From contig MU631754.1 of assembly GCA_026770615.1 (NCBI GenBank), positions 3,828 to 23,768 on the forward strand: 19,941 nt of DNA. The letters run 5' to 3'. Each line of letters begins with the position of its first letter. The stretch's first letter is position 1. Origin of the DNA: Pavlovales sp. CCMP2436. Taxonomy: Eukaryota; Haptophyta; Pavlovophyceae; Pavlovales. Shown piece by piece: positions 8,654 through 16,150 of the stretch. Made by a program: the position numbers and the translations under genes. Under the pieces are notes generated by a model. It was not told where the DNA came from. It saw nothing but the letters and a program-made list of their open reading frames with translations, and made no database searches.

Positions 8654-8734
8654 ACATTCAACGTTATTCGAAGAGAGAAATACGAGGGGGGGGTCATTAC
8701 GGCCTCGAAGAAAAAAGTAACGAGGGGGGGGTCA
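8654..8734 (+). repeat. Direct repeat flanking the satellite, right copy
   Basis: Same order of blocks as 8144-8224 (ACATTCAACGTTATTCGAAG, CGAGGGGGGG, TCATTACGGCCTCGAAG, GTAACGAGGGGG). The two copies bracket the satellite. Confidence 0.8.
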
Positions 8735-8859
8735 ATGGTCATTCGCGGCCGCAGGCTGCGAGCTCGATCGAATGTAGGCGGGGGGGGGTTTGACGTCGAC
8801 CAAGTCAATGAGTGAACAACACCTGTTGAACCATGCTGGCCACTATATAAATATTCAAC

Positions 8860-9029
8860 TACAGGGGATCGCGGGCAATAAGAAACCGTCGTGTTAAGAA
8901 ACCGAGCCTCGTTTTTCAGCCCTTCAATAGTAATTTTACCAAAATTTAACCATTGTTTGTATGCAATTTGCTAAGAAACTCAGCCTCATCCTCAAAACCC
9001 GCCGTTCTTATAACTCGCGATCCACTGTA
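8860..9029. mobile_element. TACAGGGGATCGC MITE, copy 1
   Basis: 170 bp with ends TACAGGGGATCGCGGGCAAT and the complement of a TACAGTGGATCGCGAGTTAT end, about 25 bp terminal inverted repeats starting with TA. The interior contains GCTAAGAAACTCAGCCTCAT and CATTGTTTGTATG, both shared in inverted orientation with the copy at 13382-13560. TA ends suggest a Tc1/mariner/pogo-type parent. Non-coding. Confidence 0.8.
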
Positions 9030-9089
9030 TCGCGGCCGCAGACCGCGGGGTAAGGGGGGTCCATTCCAGAACTCGGAACTCACAACATT

Positions 9090-9570
9090 TGAAGCAGTGA
9101 CTGAGTGAGTGGGAGTGGGAGTGGCCACGCAATGGGGGGGCTTGTGATTGCCGGTAAGTGCGTGTGAGTGGAAGTTGATTGAGCATTTTTCAGAGTTGGT
9201 GAGTGCGAGTGCGAGTTAGTGAATTAACTCACAGAGCCTGTGAGTGAACTCATGGGCCGCCTAAAGTCAAATATTGGTCTAAACCAAGCGACCAATGAGA
9301 TCAGCAACTCGCACTCGCCACATTATGAAATATTTTAGGCTTACAACGTCAGTTGGCGTCAGGTGGTGTCAACTTACAGGCACTCACCAGCATGAGTGGG
9401 AGTTGCTGTGATTGGGAATACTTGTGAGTTGCTGTGAATTTAACTCCCATTCACTGGTCACCGACGATTTGTGGTTGGGAGTGGGAGTTGTAAATTAGTA
9501 ACTCACATAGTGAAGTCCAACTTACTTGTGAGTTGCTGGGGTAAGTAGACTCGCGGTGAGTTACGAGCTC
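9090..9570. repeat. GTGAGT / ACTCAC motif cluster
   Basis: Many scattered copies of GTGAGT(TG) and its complement within about 480 bp (GTGAGTGGGAGTGGGAGTGG, CTTGTGAGTTGCTG, AACTCACA). The motif spacing is irregular, so this is not a simple tandem repeat. No coding frame. Confidence 0.6.
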
Positions 9571-9825
9571 TGGTACATTCAACACTCCCTCCCAAAAGTG
9601 CCCATATGCAGACAGAAGGACAAGGGGGGGGTTACAAAATGACGCGCGTATAAGTTAAGACAGCAAGCGAGCCTTATTAACAGAGGCCGAGTACCCACTG
9701 CTATTGACTTGAACTTGAAACGTATCGCCAGCCCGAACCCCCTACATTAATATATCGCTTGTTGCAATTTGGTCACACCCCTGATCCTTTCCGAAAGGAT
9801 ATATTTTCTTTGTGAAAGGACGCAC

Positions 9826-10480
9826 TCGGCACGCTGTAGCCGACGAACCGCGCGGCGGAGACCCAGGTTTACCGCTCATCGCCGTGGACGCCGAGGCATG
9901 GGGATAGCCAGGAATCATCAATCAGATCGCGACGATGCGGCCGATCGGGTCGAAATTCGAATTAGTGGCCAGTCCAGGGGGAAACTGCAAAAAAAACGGT
10001 AAAAATCCTCTGGAGTAACTCACAAAGCGGAGGTGGTGCATAAGAGTTAGCGGTTGCGGATTCGTAAGTGGGGCGGCGCCCCATTTACGAATCCGCAACA
10101 AACTTGTGTGCACCACTTCGGGAACCATGACTTTTTTTTTGCTTCCGAACGCTGAGAATCAGAAATGTTAGTTACCTTTAGTATGTTGTGGACCCCAGAG
10201 ACACACGAGAGGCACACGAAGTGGGCTCCGACCGTCGAGGAGGGCTTTATTCAACAACAGCTATCGACACTTAGCGCGCAGGGGGGGCAAACGATGTCTA
10301 CTTCTTTTACCCGGCCACCGTTTTTTCCCCCTCCCCAGTGCAAATTGCGCCACTATATAATTCGGATTTCGACCCCCCGTCCCGTTGGTCCGTTATGATC
10401 TCTTAAAGCACTAGAAAAAAGCAGAAATTTCAGCATGGAGGCCGATTTTCGGGCATGGCATATGGGCGCACGTGTCAGCA
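9826..10480 (+). repeat. Three-copy cassette, copy 1 (interrupted by a MITE)
   Basis: Starts TCGGCACGCTGTAGCCGACG and runs to GATGCGGCC, is broken at 9947-10375 by a foldback MITE, then resumes with CCGTTATGATCTC, A-rich DNA and AAATTTCAGCATGGAGGCCG. It stays similar to copy 2 for about 50 bp past the ATG, as far as GGGCGCACGTG. Confidence 0.8.
9947..10375 (+). mobile_element. Foldback MITE, copy A
   Basis: 429 bp with terminal inverted repeats GGGTCGAAATTCGAATTAG at the left and a matching complement at the right. A large central hairpin at about 10030-10125 has GTTGCGGATTCGTAA arms around GGGGCGGCGCCCC, with outer arms GGTGGTGCA/TGCACCACT. No ORF. It matches copy B (11325-11742) in reverse orientation along its length. 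Target duplication is not clear at this copy. Confidence 0.85.
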
Positions 10481-10617
10481 GCTTGCCAGCGCGTCCGACG
10501 TGGACCTGCTCTACGCGGAGGAGTGGCTCGGCGTGGTGCGTGGGGTAGCCTATACAACTCTTCCCCTGGTCCCCGGGTATTCAGGCCGGGGCCGGTGAGC
10601 CGTCGCACGCCTCATAG

Positions 10618-10845
10618 ATGAGCAGTGTGCCCTTCTCCTCCGAAGGCCCGCCTGATCGCACCCTGTCACAGGCGAACGAGGGCGCGACGGCCGCACCTGC
10701 ACGCCTTAAAGGCGACATGGCACGCTTGAGGAGCATCCCCGGCGAGCACCAGGCCCCACTACACACCAGCCGTACCACCTCCGAGGTGCGGTGCGGCTGG
10801 GATCCGGGTCCCCGCGGCGTAGACGGCCGGGTGCTCAAAAGTTGA
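10618..10845 (+). CDS. Unrecognised short ORF, 75 codons
   Basis: ATG at 10618 to TGA at 10843-10845, with GC-rich coding-like composition (PFSSEGPPDRTLSQANEG). The minus strand is equally open over the same bases, and just upstream (about 10465-10590) another frame reads ASASDVDLLYAEEWLGVVRG. This may be remnants of the coding part of the repeated cassette element. No family recognised. Confidence 0.2.
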   Translation: MSSVPFSSEGPPDRTLSQANEGATAAPARLKGDMARLRSIPGEHQAPLHTSRTTSEVRCGWDPGPRGVDGRVLKS

Positions 10846-10939
10846 AAACTCACCATGTTTTGCATGTATGTGGATAATTAATTAATTTATTAATTTGTGC
10901 TTATTTTTTATTCTTAGTGGGCAATATAAAGCTACCCAA

Positions 10940-11022
10940 ATGCGCCCTCCGGGGTTGGCGACCAGGCCCCAACTTTTCAGCCGTCGGGGACGTCGGAAAG
11001 GCCGCCATGCGCAGTGTGCGGT
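10940..11022 (+). repeat. Dispersed repeat, copy 2 (partner at 1141-1222)
   Basis: Contains GCCCCAACTTTTCAGCCGTC, GGAAAGGCCGCCAT and AGTGTGC in the same order as the segment at 1141-1222, nearly 10 kb away and in the same orientation. Confidence 0.65.
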
Positions 11023-11078
11023 TTGAGTCACCGACATTATGAGCCGCCGGGGGAGAATTATGAAATAGGGTGTATTAT

Positions 11079-11305
11079 TCGGCACGCTGTAGCCGACGAA
11101 CCGTGCGGCGGTGACCCAGGGTCACCGCACATCACCGTGGACGCCACGGCATGGGGATAGCCAGTATTCACTCAGAATGATGATGCGGCTTACCGTTTTT
11201 TCGTTGTGATATTTTAAAGTCACGGAAAAAAAAACGAATTTTTATTTAGCATGGAGGCTGAATTCGGGCATATGGGCGCACGTGCCAGAAGCTGTGTCAC
11301 ACGCC
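11079..11305 (+). repeat. Three-copy cassette, copy 2
   Basis: TTCGGCACGCTGTAGCCGAC through GGTGACCCAGGGTCACC (a perfect local palindrome) and GTGGACGCCACGGCATGGGG, then an A/T-rich stretch, TTTTTATTTAGCATGGAGGC and GGGCATATGGGCGCACGTG. It is followed within 20 bp by MITE copy B. Confidence 0.85.
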
Positions 11306-11324
11306 ACGCCGGGAATGTTTATAG

Positions 11325-11742
11325 GGGTCGAAATTCGAATTAGTGGCGCGATTCCGCACTGGGGAGGGGGAAAAGTGGTGGCCGGGACGAAGAAGTAGAC
11401 ATTGGTCACCCCTGCGCGCTAAGCGTCGATAGCTGATGTCGAATAGAGCCCTCCTCGACGGTCGGAGCCCACCTCGTTTGCCTCTCAGGTGCCTCTGACA
11501 GCATACTTAATGTAACTACCATTTCCGATTCTCAGCGTTCGGAAGCGAAAAGAAAGTGATGGTTCCCAAAGTGGTACCGCGGAGTTAGTTGCAGATCTGT
11601 GAATGAATGGGGCATCGCCCCATTCACGAATCTGCAACTAACTCCGCAGTACCACCTCCGGTTCCTGAGTTGCTCCGAATGATTTTCATCGGACTTTTAT
11701 CGATGTTCCCCCCGGACTGGCCACTAATTTGAATTTTGACCC
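11325..11742 (-). mobile_element. Foldback MITE, copy B
   Basis: 418 bp, inverted relative to copy A, with the same GGGTCRAAATTCRAATTAG ends. Flanked on both sides by ATAG (11321-11324 and 11743-11746), a 4-bp target-site duplication. The central hairpin at about 11575-11655 is near-perfect: GTTAGTTGCAGATCTGTGAA arm, GGGGCATCGCCCC tip, complementary arm. No ORF. Confidence 0.88.
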
Positions 11743-11852
11743 ATAGCTTGCCGCATAATTATATTTTGGGCGTGTGGGACAGCCTCAGTACCTACAACGG
11801 CTAGACCCCTGAGCCTATTTAACCAGATTTTTGCCTATTTAATAGGCTACGT

Positions 11853-12026
11853 TCGGCACGCTGTAGCCGACGCACCGCGCGTCAGACACCCAAGGTCACC
11901 GCACATTGCCGTGGACGCCACGACATGTGGATATTTAGGATTCAATCAGATTGACGATGCGGCCTCCCAGTGGCCTATTATGACCTGGTGAATTATATGA
12001 AGAAAAATACGAATTTTTCAGCATGG
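11853..12026 (+). repeat. Three-copy cassette, copy 3
   Basis: TCGGCACGCTGTAGCCGACG through GCCGTGGACGCCACGACATG and CAATCAGATTGACGATGCGG, then TTATGACCTGG, an A-rich stretch and CGAATTTTTCAGCATGG. The downstream sequence differs from copies 1 and 2, so similarity stops at the ATGG. Confidence 0.85.
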
Positions 12027-12244
12027 CAGACGATGACCCTACGTCGCTGCCGCACGAGCCTGAGCCGCTCGCCGAGAGGCCGCTTGACATCGGAGACTCG
12101 ATGAGCGGTATCTCCTGCGCCTCGGCCACGCAGGAGGCTATAAGAGAGGATGTCGCTCGCTCCCTACGCCGCCCAAAGCGCCCACTGACTCGTGCCTACT
12201 GGTACCTCCTGAAATTTGCCTATTCAATAGAAATATTTTTTTAG
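12023..12244 (+). CDS. Short ORF, 73 codons, first exon candidate
   Basis: Starts at the ATG that ends cassette copy 3 (TTTTTCAGCATGG) and reads MADDDPTSLPHEPEPLAERP, then an acidic to basic switch (EDVARSLRRPKRPLTRAYWY), stopping at TAG 12242-12244. A GTACCT donor at about 12201 could join it to later sequence, for example the open segment at 12590. Charge pattern and length look like a real protein start, but no family is recognised. Confidence 0.35.
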   Translation: MADDDPTSLPHEPEPLAERPLDIGDSMSGISCASATQEAIREDVARSLRRPKRPLTRAYWYLLKFAYSIEIFF

Positions 12245-12589
12245 CTAAAATCTGTATTTAATTAGTAATATTTAATCAGTTATTGAGGAGGTTCTGATGA
12301 GCCAGGGCTTTTTCTTTGCATCTTGAGTTCCTACCCTCCAAGGCTCAGCTCTGGAGAACGAACTAGAGACAAATGGCGACAGCTTGTACCTTGCCTATTG
12401 AATAGATTTGAATAGGATCCGTCTCAGGGGTCTAGTCAACAACCCTCAGATGTGCCTAACTGAGTAACTGACAGTAACACTCCTGGTGCAGCCCACCTAG
12501 CATGCATGTGGACACAGGGCGACCATGCGGCCGCATACTTGTTAATAGATAGATAGATAGAATCTAATAATAACCTTCATTCAGCTCAG

Positions 12590-12929
12590 GGGTGAGACCG
12601 CCGTCGCCAAGAATGAGCTCCTCAAGCGTTGGAGACAATTCGTCTTCGTGGCGAGCTTCGCCCTCTTGAAGACGCTGGGTCGGCCGGCGCGGCACGCGGC
12701 CTCAACTGCCACCAGAGCCGGCGCGTGCCACCCGCCCGCGCCGGCCGCGTGCGGCATAAAGAAAGAATTAATGTCACCGGTGGTCTCTGCTGCTAGAATT
12801 GCAACTATCCTGATATTGAAGTGTGGCATGTTCCTGTGCGTGCACGGTGCAGCAGTCCGTCGCGTGCGCATTGCATCCACTCTCAGAGGTGCCCACGTGA
12901 GCGAGCAGACTGGATGTGCACTTGAGTGA
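12590..12929 (+). CDS. Possible terminal exon of an unknown gene
   Basis: After TTCAGCTCAG the frame reads GETAVAKNELLKRWRQFVFV then ASFALLKTLGRPARHAASTA, and stays open to TGA at 12927-12929. The first 40 residues are helix-like and convincing; the rest is Ala/Arg-rich and weaker. It may belong with the ORF at 12023. The minus strand is also open here (13144 to 12581) and cannot be fully excluded. Confidence 0.35.
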
Positions 12930-13236
12930 CCATGCTCGCGATATATCAGCGGCCAGCCTACAGGAGGGCATGGTGTGTTTAAATATCTAGAAGTACGTCC
13001 GACGTCTGTCCGTCTGTCCCCCGGTACGTGTATAGACCGCGCTTCCTTCGATTTTTGTGTTGCGCAAGGCGCGCAGTGCACCGCGCGGCGGAGCTGCTGC
13101 TCAGCGCGCTCTGGCGAGCGACGGCAATTGCAGATTTTAAACATAAAGAAGTGAGAGACTTAGCGACCTTTTTCCGAGCCGCGGTGTGCGTGGGTGGAAC
13201 CTCCGGACACCTTGAGCCCCGAATTCCCGAACAAAC
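12930..13236. other. Intergenic, 3' of the 14-3-3 gene
   Basis: GC-rich DNA between the unknown exon and the 14-3-3 stop codon. It should include the 14-3-3 3' UTR on the minus strand; an ATTTAAAC motif at about 12978 (minus GTTTAAAT) is the nearest AT-rich element. No canonical AATAAA is seen close by. Confidence 0.3.
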
Positions 13237-16006
13237 TTAATCGTTCTTGTCGTCGCTGGTCCAGAGGGTCAGGTTGTCGCGCAGCAACTGCATGATGAGC
13301 GTGGAGTCCTTGTAGGACTCCTCGTCGAGCGAGTCGAGCTCGGCGATGGCCTCGTCTGGTGTTTGTTATTTGAGAAAGACATACAGGGGATCGTGGGCAA
13401 TAAGATGGGCGAATTTTGAGCTTGAGGCTGAGCTTCTTAGCAAACTACATACAAACAATGCTCAAAATTGCTTAAATTACATACAAACAATGCAAAAAAA
13501 CGAGGCTCAGCTTCGTAGCTTCGTTACACCACGGCTTCTTATTGCCCGCGACACCCTGTATGTGGGAAGTAAATACGATATACATGTGGTATACAACTAA
13601 GAGATGAGGCTGTCGCGCAGCAAGTGCATGGCGAGTGTGGAGGCCTGGCCTGTTTAGTCAGTTCTTTATTTACTATTATAGTACTGCTAGGTAGGTTTTT
13701 TTTTTGTAATTCTCGATTAATATTATGGTACTACGCCAGCCAAAGTACACTCTACTATTGAAAGAAATTAGTTCATAAAACGCACCGAAGGCGTTCTTGG
13801 CGAGCTCACACGCCTGCGATTCCTTTCCCATCACCTCGAACATGAAGACCTGGAGGAGGGGAGAGAGAGAGGGGGGGGGATTACTATGAATAAACATCAT
13901 TCGAACAGGAAAACAAACTCACACTCACTTCAGAAGCAAGCCGACAACAAATAGACTTGCAATTAATTCAAATCGCAGCCAAAAACTAAACACAGCTACA
14001 AAGTACCATGCATATACCAATATAGTCCCGCAGAAACACACAAGAACACGCACAAACAACACACACACACACGCGCGCAAGCACAATCTTGCCGAGTAAT
14101 TGAGCGCCAAGCCGAGCCGGATCGGGTGGGTGGGTGCCAGCTCGGCATCGGCGACGGCCTTGGCGGTCGTGTAGGACTCCTCGGAGGCCTTCTTGACAGC
14201 GTCGTCGTCCTGGGGGGGAAGGGCGGGGGGTGTATTTATTTTGTGCAATAATTTAGTTATGCGTTATTACCATTGCTAACCTGGGACACGGCCTAATTGT
14301 GTTAAGGGAGAAGGGTGTGCTGCGTGTGCGTGTGTGTCTATATGTGCTGTGTGTGTGGGTGGGTGGGGGAGGAGGATGTGTGAGTGAGTGTTTGGCTGTG
14401 TGAGTGGCGTAGCTTCTTGATTTTTTACCTGGAACTCGGCCAGGTAGCGGTAGTAGTCGCCTTTCATCTTGTTGTAGAAGACGCGCGCCTCGGCAGCTCC
14501 CTGCGAGTTGGCCTCCTACAAGGGGGGGGGGGGGGGGGGAATTCATTGTTTTACAGCCAAATGAGCAGCATTAATTAACTGAATTGCACCATATTCAGAA
14601 TACAACATATATTTTTTGTAAAACAAAACAAAAAAAATGGAGGTGTGGGTGGGTGGATGTGTGTGTGGGGGGGGCACCTTGATGAGCTTCTCCTCTAGGA
14701 GCTTGAGCATTACTTAACTGAGTTGCACCATATTCAGAATAGTAACATAGATTTTTTTATATATAAAAAAAATGGGTGTGTGTGTGTGCATGCGTGTGTG
14801 TTGGTGGGGGGGGGAGGGGGCACCTTGATGAGCTTCTCCTCGAGGAGCTTGAGGATGTCGTGGCAGATGTTCTCCAGCTCGCCCTCGATCTTGGCCTGAA
14901 AGGGGAGGGGGGATCAGTCACGTAGCAAACATATATATCTATGCACATATTAAAATATGTAAAAAATACACATATTATCTTGTAGGTCATGCTTTTGGGT
15001 ACGTGTCCGCTCTATATATCATAAAAAATACAAAAATACAATATGCATATGTTCAGTACCTTGTAGGCCATAATTTTGGGGACATGTCCACTCTCGCCAT
15101 CCTTCTCGCGCTCCTTCGCCAAAATGGAGGTCACGATACGGAACGACGCTCGCCTGATTATTTATGCAATTATACTCATATTTTGTATCACAATAAAGGG
15201 GGGTGGGGGGTGGGGGTGGAATGGGGGAGGAGTAGGAGGGGTGGGGTCGTGAGTAGGTGGGATGTGTGAGTAAGATCAAAGAGACGATTCGGAACGACAC
15301 TCGCTTGCACGGGGGGGGGTACGCTCGTTCGTTCTTCGAAGACCGACTATCGGGGCGATAAGAACTATCGGTGGCGGTAGTATCCGTGCGTTCAGAGCCT
15401 CGGCCACCCGTACCTTCAAACGGGAGTCCGCGTGGAGTTCATCAGGAGACGGATATTTTGAAGATAGATGGACGCATGCACAGGGCGATGGAATTGCATA
15501 GAGAAGGCAGCGATGGTGAGGCAAATGGGGAACTGCTAGTACCTACAGTCCGCGATGGCTGGCAACCTAAGCAGAGAATATGGTCTCGATGTGGAAGAAT
15601 TTGGGCGAGGGATGGAAAAGAGATTGGAAGAAAGCTATGAGCAGGGCGTGAGGAAGAGAATGAAGAGAAGCCCTACCTCGCGCCGACGATGTTCTTGTAG
15701 GCGACCGAGAGGAGGTTGCGCTGCTCGAGTGTCAAGTTGGGCTCCATCGTGGCAACCTGCTTCATGAATTTCATCTGCGTGCCGACGCCGTGGCGCGGGG
15801 CGGGGGCAGAGGTGCGCAAGCGAAGGGGGCGTTGAAGGAGATTCCCGGTTAACGGCTTCGCCCGTAGGCTGCGCGCGACGGTGGCGGCGGCGGGGCGGCA
15901 GGGTGACGGGCCGACGGCGCTTCGCGCGCACCATCTCGTCATACCGCTCCGCCTGCTCCGCGAGCTTTGCCCGGTAGACTGTCATCTCCGACTCGCTCAT
16001 CGTCAT
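13237..16006 (-). CDS. 14-3-3 protein, eight exons, complete
   Basis: 14-3-3 proteins are dimeric cytosolic adaptors that bind phosphoserine/phosphothreonine motifs. Exons, 5' to 3' on the minus strand: 16006-15932, 15774-15677, 15153-15060, 14895-14824, 14515-14429, 14209-14093, 13849-13786, 13355-13237. They join in phase to 241 aa, near the usual 245-255. Family blocks run through the whole length: [100 protein letters not shown] then WTSD. Phosphopeptide ligands are present: Lys52, Arg59, Arg136-Tyr137, Asn179, Asn230, Trp234. The usual Trp after RRxS is Phe62. The start was chosen at MTMSESEM; an in-frame ATG at 16034-16036 would add ten residues. The fifth downstream intron boundary (exon 6) uses a GC donor. 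The tail DDKND is short. Confidence 0.96.
13382..13560. mobile_element. TACAGGGGATCGY MITE, copy 2, inside the last 14-3-3 intron
   Basis: 179 bp with ends TACAGGGGATCGTGGGCAAT and the complement of TACAGGGTGTCGCGGGCAAT. It shares GAGGCTGAG.TTCTTAGCAAA and ATACAAACAATG with copy 1. Internally ATACAAACAATGC occurs twice, and GAGGCTGAGCTTC faces GAGGCTCAGCTTC, so the element is partly foldback. It lies 26 bp from the 3' splice site of the terminal 14-3-3 exon. Confidence 0.88.
13603..13650 (-). pseudogene. Decayed partial copy of 14-3-3 terminal exon
   Basis: On the minus strand this reads [15 protein letters not shown] then a stop, against [15 protein letters not shown] in the true exon at 13237-13355. 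The DNA match (GGCTGTCGCGCAGCAAGTGC against GGTTGTCGCGCAGCAACTGC) is plain. It sits in the intron upstream of the real exon and lacks the exon's 5' part. Confidence 0.8.
14091..14092 (-). promoter_or_regulatory. Non-canonical GC 5' splice site of 14-3-3 intron 6
   Basis: On the minus strand the exon ends AATTACTCG and the intron begins GCAAGA. Joining here to the exon at 13849 gives NYS-VFMFEV, matching the family's NFS-VFYYEI exactly. No GT in the vicinity preserves this. GCAAG is the usual form of a GC-AG donor. Confidence 0.85.
14570..14712 (-). repeat. Tandem copy of 14-3-3 exon 4 end plus intron
   Basis: About 140 bp duplicated next to itself: TGCACCATATTCAGAATA, T/A-rich DNA, AAAATGG, GT-rich DNA and CACCTTGATGAGCTTCTCCT occur at 14586-14709 and again at 14725-14850. 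The minus-strand copy reads [10 protein letters not shown] followed by an intact GTGCC donor, but lacks the exon's 5' part. Confidence 0.85.
14978..15014 (-). pseudogene. Decayed copy of the 14-3-3 exon 3 3' end
   Basis: CTTGTAGGTCATGCTTTTGG then GTACGTGTCCGCTCT mirrors CTTGTAGGCCATAATTTTGG then GGACATGTCCACTCT at 15060-15095. It lies about 80 bp downstream in the next intron (minus orientation). Confidence 0.75.
15283..15306 (-). pseudogene. Decayed copy of the 14-3-3 exon 3 5' end
   Basis: ACGATTCGGAACGACACTCG then CTTG against ACGATACGGAACGACGCTCG then CCTG at 15134-15156. In the minus frame it reads [10 protein letters not shown] against [10 protein letters not shown]. It lies in the intron upstream of the real exon. 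Confidence 0.75.
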
Positions 16007-16150
16007 CTTGCCGTGGCGAAGATAAGGGAGCTCCAACCGACGAGGCGACGCTGGTTTTTTAAACCTCGGCGGTCATGCCTTTCGCTTATGCTTCGGTTCC
16101 TTTTGGACAATTTTTTTGTCGGATTCCGAGGTCCGGGCTGGAATCAGCAT
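16007..16150. promoter_or_regulatory. Short divergent intergenic region
   Basis: Only about 80-140 bp separate the 14-3-3 start codon (minus) from the possible starts of the transposase gene (plus, ATG at 16088 or a 3' splice site at 16146-16147). A TTTTTTAAAC stretch at 16055-16064 is the only AT-rich element; no TATA box is obvious. The 14-3-3 promoter must lie here or within the transposon. Confidence 0.35.

Larger units (their letters stand above)
8041..9661. mobile_element. 1.6 kb element bounded by inverted repeats, non-autonomous
   Basis: Left end (8041-8085) carries GCGCGTCATTTTGTAACCCC and ...TTGTCCTTCTGT; right end (9612-9661) is its reverse complement with a few changes, about 45 bp. 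Inside are direct repeats (8144-8224, 8654-8734), a GC satellite (8240-8640), a smaller MITE (8860-9029) and a GTGAGT-rich stretch. No transposase is present. No clear target-site duplication was seen, so it could also be two copies of a short repeat. Confidence 0.55.
11796..12445. mobile_element. Inverted-repeat-bounded segment holding cassette copy 3
   Basis: CGGCTAGACCCCTGAGCCTA near 11808 and its complement (GTCTCAGGGGTCTAGTC) near 12421 face each other, each next to a GCCTATT(T/G)AATAG motif (about 11833 and 12393; a third copy near 12220). The segment could be one non-autonomous insertion of about 650 bp carrying the cassette and the 73-codon ORF. Confidence 0.5.

Noticed and set aside
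8253..8657. 134-codon Arg/Ala-rich ORF on the minus strand
   Set aside because: Lies wholly on the GC satellite; both strands are open because the repeat lacks stops.
8041..9661. CRISPR-like or tandem array
   Set aside because: Repeats are irregular and without unique spacers of constant size; the context is eukaryotic.
12581..13144. 187-codon minus-strand ORF
   Set aside because: Cys/Arg-rich composition without motifs; the plus-strand frame (AKNELLKRWRQFVFV) looks more protein-like. Not fully excluded.
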